Assembly (NCBI GenBank): GCA_030704615.1
Contig: CM060733.1
Span: 63,736,001-63,800,000, forward strand
Origin: Takakia lepidozioides
Taxonomy: Eukaryota > Streptophyta > Takakiopsida > Takakiales > Takakiaceae
Direction: 5' to 3'
DNA length: 64,000 nt
The translations under genes were made by a program, and so were the position numbers. Every line of letters starts with the position of its first letter. The first letter of the stretch is position 1. Shown here in pieces: positions 11,098 through 23,965 of this stretch. The notes beneath the pieces are model-generated. The model saw only the letters and a program-made list of their open reading frames with translations, did not search any database and was not told where the DNA came from.

Positions 11098-13249
11098 CTT
11101 TCCAAATGAACATATGTAAATGAAAAATACACCGAGATGTTCTCAAGTCTAGCATAAAGAAGTCTTGAACTCTTGAGGTAGAGATAGAGGCTGTAAGAAA
11201 CATCATAACCTATAGATCATGGTAAACTGTCTGAAAACATAAAGACAGTCATAAGTATCCCCATGATATTCAAAAAATTATGCAAGCCCTAATGTTACGG
11301 CTAAGAAAAGCTGTAATTGTTTCCTGTTCGGGTTTTCATATAAGTCTCCTTCAGAACAAACAAAGAAAGGCCATTCCAGGTTAGCCACCCATATTCAAGG
11401 CATCATGCTAGCCTTAGGGTTACAGCCATACCCTTCATTCTGTAGCAAAACATGGCTGTTGTAAGCTGTCTGAAGTTACAAAACATGATCATCTCTATAT
11501 TTACAATGTCCTGCAAACCCTATGGTTACATCAAAAGAACGCACGCAGGGATTAGATATGTAGGGAGTAGGTATTAAGGGATAATCCCCAGCAGGGGTCT
11601 TAATCGTCATAGCCAGCTCCTCCACCTTTTTGTCATCTGTCTGCAGTTATCACACACTCCATGAGCCACCCTAACATTAGTCTTTCTCAAAAAACTTCCA
11701 TGATAGCAATCAACTCATGATCTACTCCCTGCAGGGTTTCTCATGTGTTTTCAGGTGATAGCCAAAGAAAATCCTCAAAGGCTCATTCACTGAACCTTGA
11801 TAGTTTGTGGAAGTTCTGCTTGCAATATGGCTGGTCCAGATGAATTGTGGGAGAGCTCCAGCAGCACTGATCGCAACAGACATTAAGTCTGGGCCAATTT
11901 GGGCTGGGTTTTGTAGACTTAAAAACAACACCAGCTTTCTACAAAGTGTGCAGCAAATGCTAAGGCCCTGGACTTGACTGGCACACTGTATTAGGTAGAA
12001 TGCATGTAGCAAAGAAACCTAGGTACAGCAAACTCAATCACCCCCCAACCTGAATGCTAAGTTCGCTCACATGAGAGGTCACTCGCTGCATTAGCCAGTT
12101 AAGACTTGAAGGAACAGCTCAAGAACCAAATAGCGGGAGAGAACTACTCCCTTTGGCATGTCATTGTCCAAGAGCAAATGCAGAGTCGGCGTATGTAGGG
12201 CACTCAGGGATGCCGCCACTTCTGCGAATTCATCATCATGGGATCTGCTGCTGTCAGGCCATGATCCCTTTGTTGGGTGTGTTACTGCCAATCTTTTTGT
12301 CAAAGAATTTTTGCAACACCAGAGATGGCAAGCCACCTGCCCAAAGAAAACTTAGAGCCCCAGAGGAGGTGATACATGCCATTGCTTTCCTGCAAACTCA
12401 ACGAGGTCTGATAGTATTTTGCGTACGAGGAGAATCCCCACTTTTGCTCCCTCATCATCAAATGAGAAGGTATCTGACAACACTTTGTCAGCTTACATCG
12501 CAGCTCCTGAGGTAAACATAACAAACAACACCCATTTACCTCCATCACATGGTCGGGATACTATTAACCTGCTTAACCTTCGGTTGAGTACTCCATCGTG
12601 ACAGGCACGATCCCTTGTAGCACACTGGCAGGTAAAGCAGGGTTATTTTTTATCGTCAGAACCAAGTTACCCGATACATCCTGTATCGTTCAAGGACTTC
12701 ACTGTCCAAAGTAAACTGTCCTGGGTTAATCATGACTAGTTATGCATCTATAGGTAATCATGGTAAGGTCACGTTGTTCCATTTGTTGTAGTCATGATAT
12801 TACTTAGAGGCTGCCTCAGGTCACATTTGTCCGAGATGAGAACTAGTTATCTCATTCATCAAGACCTGTAATGTCCTCATTCATCCTTATGTAATCCAAG
12901 GGTCAAATCTCATAAGTAATAAACATTGCTCTTTGCAAGTTTACTGGGGATACGACCAGCAGGGGATACGGCCAGCAGGTTCCAACGATAAAAAGATATT
13001 ATTAGACCATGTCTCAAGCCATGAAATCCAGAAAAAAGACTTAGAAATAATTATAAAAAACCAGCCAGTGGCCAGTGCATACTCTAGCCATCTGGTAAAG
13101 TTTTTTATAAATATATTTGAGCTGTCTTTATTTCAAAAAGACTCCATTAAACTAAGCTGACAAGTCTAAAACATGACAGGTTCCTCCATGTCATTTCTTC
13201 TTTTGCTTAAAAAAGAAAAGAAACAAGAACTTATAGTAACAGGATTGAA

Positions 13250-13380
13250 GAGAGGGAGAGAGAGGGAGAGAGGGTGCTGCTTAGTCACCCCCCCTGCCGC
13301 CCACCCCCCCCCCCCACCTTCTTTTTTATTTTTCTGACCCCTCTCTCCCTCTCTGGTTTTTATTTTTATTTTTAAGCAGC
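13250..13380. repeat. Low-complexity block (GA-rich, poly-C, T-rich)
   Basis: GAGAGGGAGA repeats are followed by C-runs and a T-rich stretch. Open frames through this block are compositional artefacts. Confidence 0.85.
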
Positions 13381-14715
13381 ACAAAAGAGGGAGAAGATGG
13401 ACTTGTCTTGTCAAGACAAGGAAAGGACCAACCACTAAGGAAAGGTCGCAAATTATGACAAATCAGCCTCGTCGCGAGGCACCATTATAAACAGTCCATG
13501 TACGTAGGGAAGGTTCAGGTGGGAGGGCGGGGTGCTAGGTCATGAATCAACAACTCATGATTATTTATGTCCTGAAAAGGGACAGAAAAGAGCTGCGGAT
13601 GTTTAGCAAGCAGGTCAAATATGAAAAACCACTTCAGATGGTCCTTTATCCATAGTTCCTATCTTTTTTGAATCACTTCAAATAAATTAGGAAGGGTGGG
13701 TGGGGGATGAAGAAGCAAGTAGTTATAGTTCTCATAGCCTTTGGGTATTATTTCAAAAAACAGCAACTAAAGAAACCAGCAGCCAATAAGCATCAAATAG
13801 GTGGCTAGCAAACATCCAATACATGGCCGATAGCCAATCACCAAGGTGTTCCCAACCCAGCCAATATAATAGAACAAGGCAGTCCAGCCACAGCTGACGG
13901 TACCTCTGCAAAGTGTGAGATTACATAAGGGAAGCGGAATGCTCATTTGTCCCATAACTTGAATCATCAACCTGTTTCACAACTATCTGAGAATGGTTCA
14001 TGTTCAACCATAATGAATAGCTGAGTAAGTATGTATTTAAAAGGTACTTATCCCTTAAACAATCACAGAGGACTCAAGAAAGGGATTGGTTCATGAAGAG
14101 CCCACTCTGACCACCAGCTTGTTACATGTTATAATAACCAGGTGGGTACTTAAGAAAAACCAGATATGTACATGTATGTCATAAACATACCTAGTTGTTG
14201 AGTTACCCAGAGTTACCCTCATATGAAGCTCGAGAAATGGTTATCTTCTGCTTTTCAAAAAGCTTCATACCCCTTATTGACAATAAACCAGTAGAGCAAG
14301 GGAGACCAATGTTTCGGAAATCTGCTTTGAGTCAGATAGTCGTATGTTTCTGTCATAGCAAATTTCAAGCTTAGTCACTTAGAGGACCAAGATATCAAGT
14401 AAAGACAGAGTTTCCACCTCATGGTGTGGATGCGTGTGTGTCTCATCACGAACTGATCAAGAAAGATCATAATTGTTCTGTGTAACGTCATATCAATACA
14501 TCCTAAATGATGTAAGATCGCAATCATCAAAGCCAGCAGGGGCCTATAGTCTGTATTGAACTAGAAAGAACTCCCCTGGCATATGTGCGTTGTCCGTCTG
14601 GGGTGCAAGGAGTGCACATTCCGTATATGGATGAAGGTTATATCGCAGCAACCCACAGCAGCACCTCTCGAAGCCTACACACATCACAGATTCATAAAAG
14701 GTAGCAGGTCCTCAC

Positions 14716-14803
14716 CTGTACCCGTCCCAAAAAGCACCACAAGCCAATGTGGGTTAGTGAGGATGTACGAGGTGAGTAGCAGACCATCTACGCTTGCTAT
14801 CGC
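14716..14803 (-). other. Exon-like segment, paralogue of the 11.0-kb segment
   Basis: An 88-base minus-strand segment with acceptor GGAAG and donor ACAG/GTGAG. It translates as AIASVDGLLLTSYILTNPHW, then LVVLFGTGTG. Only one frame is open. It shares the xIAxV...LxTSxxLTNxH...VLFxGxxTG pattern with the segment at 11011-11097. This suggests a duplicated minus-strand gene or exon pair about 3.7 kb apart. Confidence 0.45.
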
Positions 14804-15899
14804 CTTCCAATATGAAACAATGAAAACGCAGAAAGAAATGAGAGAGTAAAAGCCATGGTAGCCAGCGATATTGAATCTACAATGGACAAGTGAAGAAATA
14901 ACAACAAGTCCAATGCAAGAGACCCACAGACGTATGCAACCAGATAACAAGGACCAGAAACCAAGATATGATAATCATCTTTTGGTTTATGCTACACAAG
15001 CAACTCTCGGATTAGAGGAAGTTGTTGTAGCGGTGACCAAAGTCCCTGTAAATGTGTCTCGGAAGCTTGTACATACTTCCAGTAAACGTACATAGACACA
15101 ACTCAAAAGGAATCACAAATCACAAGAGGAGCCCATGGCATCGGGTAACCAGTAAGAGAGGCATAATCATAGCAATTGTTAGCGGGTAACAAGGACCAGA
15201 ACACGAGCCATTATAAGTGCTCCTTGCTTTAAGCCAGAAGAGCAACATTTGGGTATAATGTAGATTGCTGAGGTCATGATACCAAACTCTCATTAAGAGT
15301 ACATAGGCACCTTGAAATCTTGCTGCAGAATTGCCTGTAACAACGTTGTTCGTGTTAGCAAAGCATATGAAAACTTCAGAGACCCCCATCGCAGCACACA
15401 GTTGACGGCGTGCATAAGGAATTAGGGTTCGGCAGTTTGCAGCAGAAAGCACCGGAGGTATTCAATGCAACCCAAAGAAAAGATAGAGTGCAACGAGAAG
15501 CCGGACAGGGACTCAGCAGCGATCCATACCCCTTATAACAAGAAGCTAATGAACATAGCTTTATGGCAGACCGGTCCCGAGTAGCATGAAATTCAAAGAA
15601 GACCCCCAAATTACAATGTCGTCCTCCTCAAAGAATCTGGAAGATGACCGGGTGTGGAAAAGAATAAGGCTGCTAACATGAGAGGACGCTGCATGGTCCT
15701 TAAAGGAAAGTTGCTGATCCATTGAGTACTCTCAAAGGCTCTCATAAAACAAAACACCCAAGTACGTCACTGATACAATCAGACGAATTGAAAGCAGCCA
15801 GGGTAGTATATCAAACCTAACAAGACATGGTTAAAGGCGCTACCACGCCCACCACACATACCGCCCCTACCGAGGCCCCACCCACCATCCCTCAGATGT

Positions 15900-16471
15900 A
15901 CCAACAAAACATACCCCTTAGATTTCCCCTCACCCACTCTCACTACACACGGATGGATCCCTCATAAACTCCACTGCCGGATATGGAATATATCATGTGG
16001 CCACCCAGCATGGTGTCGCCCTCCGCCTACCGGGTCCTGCCACAATCCTACGCGCTGAACTTATGGCAATATATGAAGCCCTATCTAGGCTAGACACCTT
16101 CCCTCCCCCCTATTATATTTTACCAACAGCCTTACTCACTCTTCCTTATCAGAAACCATATAGCCCGCCCTTCATCCCACCATCATCACCCAGATCGCAA
16201 TCTCATCATTGCCATTGTCCAACTAGCTCTCTCCAATCCCACCCCATCCATTTCCGCAAAGTCCGCTCGCATACAGGGATACATGGAAATGATGTTGCCG
16301 ACCAGTTTGCTCAAGCTGGCGCTGCCCAACCTCCTGTGATCCCATCTGATGACCCTATTTACATCGCCCACACTCGCCTATTTTGGTTCACACACCCTAT
16401 TCCAGATCCACCCGCACCCAGACCCGTTCGCAATCTCCTTATCACTCTCACCAGGGACGCTAACAAACAAG
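15900..16471 (+). mobile_element. LINE, RNase H part (left piece of a split element)
   Basis: The translation shows an RNase H domain of a non-LTR retrotransposon: TDGS and AGYGIYHVA near 15950-16000, then LRAELMAIYEAL (catalytic Glu) near 16045-16080, and at the end VRSHTGIHGNDVADQFAQAG near 16262-16320 (the SHTG..GNDxAD motif with the last catalytic Asp). A frameshift near 16100 disturbs the middle motif. The frame runs to ...TRDANKQ at 16470 and is cut there by the LTR-type insertion. It resumes in frame at 25741 (see the right piece). Confidence 0.85.
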
Positions 16472-17739
16472 TGACGAGCCCTGAGCGCACGCGGTCAGGG
16501 TGACGGCATATTAGTCTAGGGGGGTCGTGGTAAGTTGCAGTGTAGGTTGGGCTCACTGAACCGTCTATCCGACTGCGGTTAGTGTAGGGGGTCCGTGGTC
16601 GTACATGGTGGCTATGATCACTATCTAAGTCTTACCGGCAAAGAGAAATCACGTATTCCTCTTCACAGGGCGAGTTTGCGTTTCTAAGTCCTACGGTATC
16701 CTACAATCTACTTAGTAACTGTCTTCCAAGTCTTTGTGTTTTATTGTTTAATTCCTACCGCCTAGGCCCCCGAGCCGCCTATAGTCGAGACATGTTTTTA
16801 TCCCTTCACAAGGCACCTGCCGAACCTAGGAAGAAGAGGGAAAATTTTCCTCTCCCAATGCCCCTCCTTCACCGAGTGCTTAAGTTCAAGTCATCTCTGA
16901 TGGAAGGGCCAACGCTTCCTACCCCAGTGCCTAAAATACTTTGTCTTAGCAAATGACTGGCCAAAATAATCTAATAGGTTCACCAAGTTCAATAAGGTGG
17001 TTCTAAGCCTCTCAACTCAATAAGTTCAATCAGTTTAATCAACACCCTTCAGGCTATAACGTGCACCACGTGCATCTATCCTATTTAAGCAATTTCGCAA
17101 ATCAGAAATGCTGGAGAATAAAAGAAATTAAAAAAATCAGGAAAAATACCTCTCATATGGAAATCCTGTCGGGAATCCAAAGATACCCTTGGCACCTAAA
17201 GATGCCCTTGGGAACCCTATGGGAACCCAATGAGAACCGAGGAACACTCGAGAACCGTTCCCTGCCACAGAGAACTGCCGCGGCCCTATCGGATGAATGA
17301 ATCTCGCTGAGAGCTCATCCCTGCCACTACATTCATTAGTCGAGAACATGCATGTGTAAATAATAAAATAACCACTGGTGGGTCCAAGCCAGATTTCACC
17401 CCTTTACATTATTTTAAGACGCTGGTGCGTTTTTCCTCCGTAGAAAAAGTCATCCTCTACCTTGGGCTCTGACACAAAGGCGCACTGTAGCCGAGTTTTT
17501 AGGACAGAGTACTTTTTCTCTTCCTTTGTCTTTCGAGGTCTCCGCCTCTAGCTCACTGCTCTCTCTTGGAGTCATAAGAACGCTCCCCTCCAAGGCTACG
17601 TCCTCCCAAAATCCTAGATTTTATCTACTATTGGCGCCTTAGATAATGGCTCTTAACCCTTAGAGGGGTATAACTTGAATCTAACAGCTAAAGGTAAGAA
17701 TACCCCCCCTTTAAGGGATTTGCAGACGCATTGCCCACT

Positions 17740-17880
17740 GGGTAAAACGCCCCCGCCACGTGGCGGGGCACAGATCCGCGTGTAGCAGTCCAAGCCGTGG
17801 ACCGCTGCGGTTAACGCCGGCGTCCGCCGGTCCGTCTTAACTTTTGGTTATCCCGCGGGTAAAGACCCGCACCCTGCTCG
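17740..17880. repeat. GC-rich stretch with several short hairpins
   Basis: Adjacent inverted repeats are visible: CCCCGCCACGTGGCGGGG, GCCGGCGTCCGCCGG and CGCGGGTAAAGACCCGC. They lie inside the 9.3-kb insertion. They may form RNA structure in an LTR or leader; function unknown. Confidence 0.5.
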
Positions 17881-19312
17881 CACGATTCAAGGCCTCACGC
17901 CTGAGCCACGCGGCTGATATACTTGATCTCAGTATGACTTAAGGTCAGCGTTGGGGCCCCGCTTCCCGTACGTCGTGGCTGGGCCACGGCTACCTCTATG
18001 CTTTTAGTAATCGAGTGCCTACTTCTAGGCGCAGCACCCGTACTCCTCCCGGGGTGCTCGCAACCTTGGGGCAGTTGCTGTCCAGCGAAATTAACCCGCC
18101 CAAACCCCAAGACAAAAGAAAATACAACCCACCCTCCCCTAGGCCTCCATGGCTTGCTAGTGGGGGGGGGAAATTAACACATAGTGGCCTTATAGTGGCC
18201 TTATATCATAGATCCAGCCTACTGGCCTGCTTTTGCCAAAACTGTCTATATTTCAAATTAGTAATCAAACACAAAGATTCCTTCTTCAAACAATTCAACT
18301 ACAAGCCTCTATTGGTACCCTTTCCAATAGGCTATGGGGTTCTTCCCCTTGTCAATTCTAAACATGAAATAGTGGGATTCCACAATGCACTCTCTTCTTT
18401 TGAGGAGCCTAAATCAGATTTTCAACTTCAAGCTTTGCTTGGAAAATAAATGAATCACATACATAAATGGTGAAATGGTAAGATGGGATCAACTTTTCTA
18501 TGCGAGAGTGTTTGGGATGCTCTATCGGCTCAAGTAATGGTACTCTATGCGGCCTCCACTTGGGCCACACCAGCCCCTCTTACTCGTCCTCAAGTCAATT
18601 TCCTCTACATGAAATTGCTCTCTTCCTTCACAAATGAAATGGCTCAAAGGCCCACAAGCTAGGCCACTTGCTTAGCTCACAAGAATTCTACCTAAGCAGG
18701 GAGCTTCAAGCTCTACTCTCTAGGATCTAGCCTCCTCAAGCCTCAAACTAACAACACTACAACAACAAGAGGAAACTAAGCAAGAGAAGAACTAGATAAA
18801 GAACAAGAGAAGCACTAGATGAAGAACAAGAGAAGCCTTGCCCTTCTTTTATATTGTTTTTGAGCCTAATAAACTAATGAAAAATATTCATTAAACTATT
18901 GTTTTCTTGGAGGATCTATAATATAATATTCAACATGGATTAAAAGTCTTAGAGGCAAATGAAAGCTGGCTTTTCATCCATCCAATTGGATGACCAGTTA
19001 GCGTGAGTTGTCATTTCATCCATCCAGCTCCTCAAGGCGAATTCCAGGATATTTCATCCATCCAAGAAATAGAAATGCAAATAATAGGCCATGTGAGTGC
19101 CGTCGACTCAATAATTTGGCCCCGCTGCTAATCAGCTCTATAAATCACCAAACTTTGTGAAAAACTACAATTATATACCCCGTATCAGCCTAGTTGTGCT
19201 TCTCGCCATTCGTCGTATTTTCGCTACACACAGATTTTGTGATAGTTTTGGAAATCAAATCCCTGGTGATGGCTCTGGGGTCTTTGACCCTGCCACTGAG
19301 TCATAGGTTGTC

Positions 19313-19802
19313 CGGAGTCCCCTCCAGCTGTCCCGCACTGCTAACAAGTCCACGCTTCGCCGTTTGAAGTCGTCCTGACCTGCTGTCATTCCGATGCAAC
19401 CAATTGCTTTGTTGCAATATTTCATCGTTGTACATGTCGCTTCCACCAATTGCCAAGCTTCTCGCCATGTGTTCCTACTGGACTTGAAAGGCGGGAGAAA
19501 AGAGAGATCCCAATCTGGGACTGGAACAGTCGTCCTGTATTGTTTGAACATGATTAACTTGTCATTTCTGGTACCGAATTGACAACTTAATCTGCTGTCG
19601 ATGCAGCTTCATACAGTCATCTTGACGCCAAAGTTCCACTCCATGGTCGTTGCAGACACTGTCTAATTTCCTACGTGCTTTACCAACGATTTCCAGACAA
19701 CTAACAAACTAACCTGTTTTGGCAGTACAATGCCGAAACCGCTTGTCTTATGATAAAAAACGATCTGAAAAGAAAACTGTACCAATATATGCATCTATAT
19801 AC
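19313..19802. repeat. 490-base direct repeat, left copy
   Basis: Near-identical to 25248-25736 in the same orientation, with scattered substitutions. It starts at TCCGGAGTCCCC and ends at ATGCATCTATATACA. On the minus strand both copies keep an open frame with LSFLPPFKSSRNT and MTAGQDDFKRRSVDLLAVRD. That may be chance within an LTR or a real fragment of an element protein. The most likely reading is the 3' part of an LTR. Confidence 0.8.
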
Positions 19803-21440
19803 ATGGCGACCAATGGGGAACACTCGTCCCGAGTGTAAGAGAATCCAGGATCTCTGGATCGTAAAATCCCCTTACTAGGGTATCCCTGATATCCCTTGGA
19901 GTCAACGAATTCCTTGAGTAAAGATAAGAATAATTCCCCTCAGGCTCTTCATCCTCGGAGAGAGTTTGAGTCTTCCGGGAGAGAGGAGGAAATAAAAGCA
20001 AAAGCCAAAAAATGTTTCAAAACCACCCAACTCGCCTTCTTCGGAGAAAGTTGGAGTTCCCAAATAAAAAATATTTCAAAACCGTCATTCTCCCCCACCG
20101 AACTGGGTTCGAATCCCCTAGATGATGTAAGAGAGATATGCACGTTGCAAATTGATGATTCTACTCTAAAATAGCCTTGGAAGGACTTTGGTTCTACCCT
20201 ACTTGACATGGCTTGCAGGGACCTCTCATGGATGTGCACAGCTCATTGTAACATGCTGGGGCCTCGACTCGAGCTCGGACGGGCCTAAATGCTCCTAAAC
20301 AGGATGCTTCTGGGAGTCCTAATTCTTGGCTCCCGTAACAATAGAAAAGATTGGATACCCGAGGACCCTACCCATGAAATAGACGCACCATTTCTAACTA
20401 CAATCTAACTTGGTTCATGACTCGCAGGGACCTCTCATGGATTTCGCAGAGCTCATGATAAAATTCTTGACCTAAGAAATGATTGGATCCATTCTGAACC
20501 TCAGAGGACCATACTCTGGAATAATGTATCATTCTATTTGAAGAGGTCACAGGCCCTTCTGGGGTTTCTTGTGCCTAACGCCCTTCACTCTTGTAACGGG
20601 AGCAACAACCACTGCTCTACAACTCACATTTTATCCCCTCACTGCTTTTGACTTTTCTCTCTCTCTACGAGGAATGCTGCAGCGGGGTAAGGTGAAAATG
20701 ACAAAAGGTTTAAGGTTAGAATCCCCGTGCGGGAAGTCGCTGTGCTCCATGCAGGGAGCATCAGTATACTGCAGAATGCTTGATACAACAAGCATTTATT
20801 TTTTCTCGAGATATGCTTGAGCAGACACAGATTTACTCTGTATGATGATCGACAGTGTGCATTGAACAAGAGTGCATATATTAGTCCACCCATTGTTCCC
20901 ATTCCTGTACCTATGGTTCTTCACTTGGTGAAAAAAGAAAAGAAACTCACAACACGTGATTAGTAACGAAGATGTATGAAGTCTTCTACTTGGCAATTGG
21001 ATGGTCATAGCTTTCATAGCTTATGCCATATCAAACGAATTCTAATTCTACAAGGTGGGTTAAATTACTGCATTCTATGTGCCCCGCATCCCAAGGTCTG
21101 TCCTTGTGGATTCCAATAACTACCAGAAAATTCACTCTGGAGAACAAACCACCTCTTTAATGCAACTGCGTTGCCCCACATCCCAAGATCTACCCTTGGA
21201 ACTCCAAGAAAGGGTGTCAATAACCTACTTGGGTAAGAGCCCTACTGATTTCTTCCCATTGAAGAAGTTTCATTGGATTATTGCAACTTAGTTGCCCTGC
21301 ACTCCACCTCGTTGTGGAGCTCCAATAACCAATGAGTCAATGGATAGAAATTACCAACATTTCCTTCCAACAAACCGGGACGAAATCCTAAAGATCTCTC
21401 CCTTAGTGGGGGGAAATATAGTTCATTGGTTAATGGAACT
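19803..21440. other. Non-coding interior of the 9.3-kb insertion
   Basis: No gene is seen. Two 35- to 40-base blocks with GCAGGGACCTCTCATGGAT recur near 20215 and 20425. Three degenerate units with the pattern TTGCCCYGCATCCCAAG...CTCCAATAAC start near 21080, 21171 and 21291. These look like the 3' untranslated part of the minus-strand gypsy or of the outer element. Confidence 0.5.
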
Positions 21441-21442
21441 CA

Positions 21443-22725
21443 CATGTAGTAGTACTTGCACCGGACACCGTTCACCAGGTTGGAAAACTCCACTCCCCTT
21501 AATGTCTCTAGTTGTAATGAGCCGTCGTCAAAGACTGTCTTGACGAGATAAGGGCCCATCCAGTATGAGTCAAACTTGGCTTTGAACTCCTCGTTCCGAC
21601 TGTCGAATAATAGTACAAGATCTCCTGGATCGAAGATTCTCTTTTTGCGCTTAGCATCTAAGCGGGCCTTCCTTCCTCGTTGCGCTGCCTCGATGTGCTG
21701 AGCTGCTGCTTGCTGGAGTTCATCCAGTCTTCCAATATCTCGAGTCGTTCTTTTAATGACTCGGATGTCGCCAACCGTTCGGTAATGGCCAATCGTAGAG
21801 ATGGGATTTCTGTCTCGATTGGCATGATGGACTCTACCCCATAAACCAATGAAAAGGGGGTATGTTGAGTAGTTACCTTATGGGTCGTGCGAAATGCCCA
21901 CAAGGCCGAAATTAACTTGGTGTCCCAATCCCTCTTGTGCTCCCTGATTGTCTTGGAGAGAATGTTGCACAGGGTTTGGCTGGCGCGCTCCACCTATCCA
22001 CTCGTTTGTGGATGATAAGGGGTCACTTTTCGATGTTTGATGGAGAATGCCACCATCATTTTCTCGATGACGTCATTGATGAAGTGAGATCCTCTGTCAC
22101 TCACTATCTCTTTTGGGCATCTGAATCGGGAAATGATATATTCATAAATGAAAGAGGCGGTTACCTGTGCGTTGGCCTTCTTAACCGCTTTGGCTTCTGC
22201 CCACTTGGTCAGATACTCAATGGCTACAATGATGTAGCAATTTTGTCGACTCGATGCAAGGTGCACTTCCCCTACATAGTCGATTCCCCACTTCTCAAAC
22301 GGAGCAAGGAAGAGAGTGGGAACTACTGGCATTCCGAGCCTGTTATCCTGCTTGGCGTACCTCTGACAAGAGTCGCATTTTCGCACATGCATGTGCGCAT
22401 CTTTGAACATGGAGGGCCAGTAGTATCTTGCCCTCAAAGCCTTCTGCACTGTGAGCCGCCCTGCAAAGTGTCCTCCGCACATGCAATTATGGGCTGACTC
22501 TAAAATCTGGGGAACCTCCTCTGGGGTGACGCATTGCCTCAAGAGTCCATCCAATCCCCTTCTATAAAGTTGCCCTCCCACAAGAGCAAACTTCGTGCTG
22601 CGCAGTCGAAGCCTTCGTCGTGCATGTCGATCCAATCCTGGGGGAAATTTCATCCGGAAAATCATCGTCAATGGGCTCGTCTCATGTTTCCTCCGACAAT
22701 CGGGAAAGGTGATCAGCCTGAGCAT
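21443..22725 (-). pseudogene. Ty3/gypsy integrase (minus-strand element)
   Basis: Reading leftwards from 22725: an HHCC zinc domain (AHNCMCGGHFAG ... CDSCQRYAKQ), then the catalytic core with GIDYVGEVH (first Asp) and IVSDRGSHF (second Asp). The core is interrupted by TAG at 21991-21993 directly before VERA, which carries the catalytic Glu; the codon is probably a mutated Gln. The frame continues through WAFRTTHKV and SLVYGVESIMP to 21658, then in another frame through FDPGDLVLL and YWMGPYLVK to about 21443. The style (DYVGE, VESIMPIE) is that of plant Tat/Athila-like gypsy elements as I remember them. No chromodomain is seen. Confidence 0.85.
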
Positions 22726-23050
22726 TAAGCCTTCCGGGCTTGTAGACTACCTTGTAGTCGAATCCCTGAAGCAGAATAACCCACCTGGCCATTATCCCCG
22801 TCAAATTGGGTTTGTTGATCAGGTATCGTAATGCCATGTGATCAACAAAAAAAGTAAAAGGTGTCTCCAGCAAATAGTGCCGATACTTCTTTACGGCAAA
22901 AATCATTCCCAGAGCCTCCCGCTCCGTGGTGCTATACCTCGTTTTGGCGAATGTCAGCTGTCGACTGGCGAAGGATATCGGATGATCATGGCCATCAGCA
23001 TCTGGTTGGCATAGGGCACAGCCTACGGCCACCGCTGAAGCATCAAACAT
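22682..23050 (-). pseudogene. Ty3/gypsy RNase H domain (minus-strand element)
   Basis: Shows FDASAVAVGCAL (first Asp), ISFASRQLT, YSTTEREALGMIFAVKKYRH (catalytic Glu) and FFVDHMALRYL (third Asp region), ending VYKPGRLNAQADHLSRL. This is the standard gypsy RNase H, between reverse transcriptase (23153-23965) and integrase. It is separated from the RT ORF by stops and from the integrase ORF by a frame change. Confidence 0.88.
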
Positions 23051-23152
23051 GGAAAGGCCTGTTCAGTCGGGAGCAGCCAAAACGGGAGCGAACACCAAGC
23101 GCTGCTTGAGTGTCTCGAAAGACTCCTGACACCCTGTATCTCAGGAAAATAC

Positions 23153-23965
23153 CTAGTTCTTCTTCAATAATCGAGTCAGAGGTAAGGCCTCTGCTGCATA
23201 CTTGTCCATAAATTTCCTATACCACCCTGTGTGGCCAAAGAACCCTTTCACCTTAGATGATGTCTCTGGTGCGGGCAATTCGACTATGACGCTCACCTTT
23301 GCTGGATCTGTCGCCGCGCCATCTTTGGACACTATGTGCCTTAGTAGCAGTCCATGTGTGACTGCAAATATGCACTTCATTGGGTTGAGAGAGATTCCAT
23401 TATCCCTGCACCGGATGAAGCACTCTTGTAATGCTGCAATGTGATCTTTTGCATCCCCATTGCAACAAAAGTCATCTAAGAAGATGACCAAATTTCTTCT
23501 CACGATGTCTAAGAAGGCATACGTCATGACCCTCTGAAACGTAAGGGGTGCGTTGCACAGGCCAAAGGGCATCCGTGTATAGGCAAAGGTGCCCCATGGT
23601 GAAGTAAAGGTGGTTTTCAACACGTCCTTTGGGTCAATCAACACCTGATTGTACCCTGAGAATCCATCCATGAAAGAGTAGAGCTCCTTCCCTGCTACTT
23701 CTTCCACCAAAGTGTCTATGAAGAGCAGTGCTAAGTTGGGGTTCACCCTTCTCTCCCGTTGTCGTCTTGGGGTGGCTCCCGGAATCAGGGGAATGAAATG
23801 CATTGCCACGTAAGAAGGCACTCCCTTCAATTCGGTGTAGGACCATGCAAAGATGTCCCCAAATTCCTTGAACAGTGCCTGATACTCCAAGGCCTGCTTT
23901 GTTGTCAAGTGGGCTCCCACCTTCACCATCTTTGGTGACTCTCCTCCAACTGCCATGTCGATCAA
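23153..23965 (-). pseudogene. Ty3/gypsy reverse transcriptase (minus-strand element)
   Basis: Domain order: FAWSYTELKGVP, then SFMDGFSGYNQVLIDP (first catalytic Asp), TFAYTRMPFGLCNAPLTFQR, the active-site box FLDDF, and a thumb/connection region with FFGHTGWYRKF. The fingers segment with the usual RxVVDYRxLN block is missing: VNPNLALLFIDTLVEEVAGK joins directly. The copy is therefore internally deleted and not active. Confidence 0.9.

Larger units (their letters stand above)
10700..15830. other. Long region with only weak coding signal
   Basis: No gene can be named. Apart from the two paralogous exons annotated separately (11011-11097, 14716-14803), the minus strand has scattered exon-like pieces, for example around 11780-11940, 12120-12340 and 13770-13915, some preceded by good acceptor sites. 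I could not join them into one frame or recognise them. Bases 13250-13380 are low complexity (GA-rich, a C-run, T-rich). Confidence 0.4.

Noticed and set aside
17625-17660. TATTGGCGCC as a primer binding site ending a 1.16-kb LTR that starts at 16472
   Set aside because: No second copy of the putative LTR was found in the window, and the 490-base repeat supports a different boundary; kept only as a possibility.
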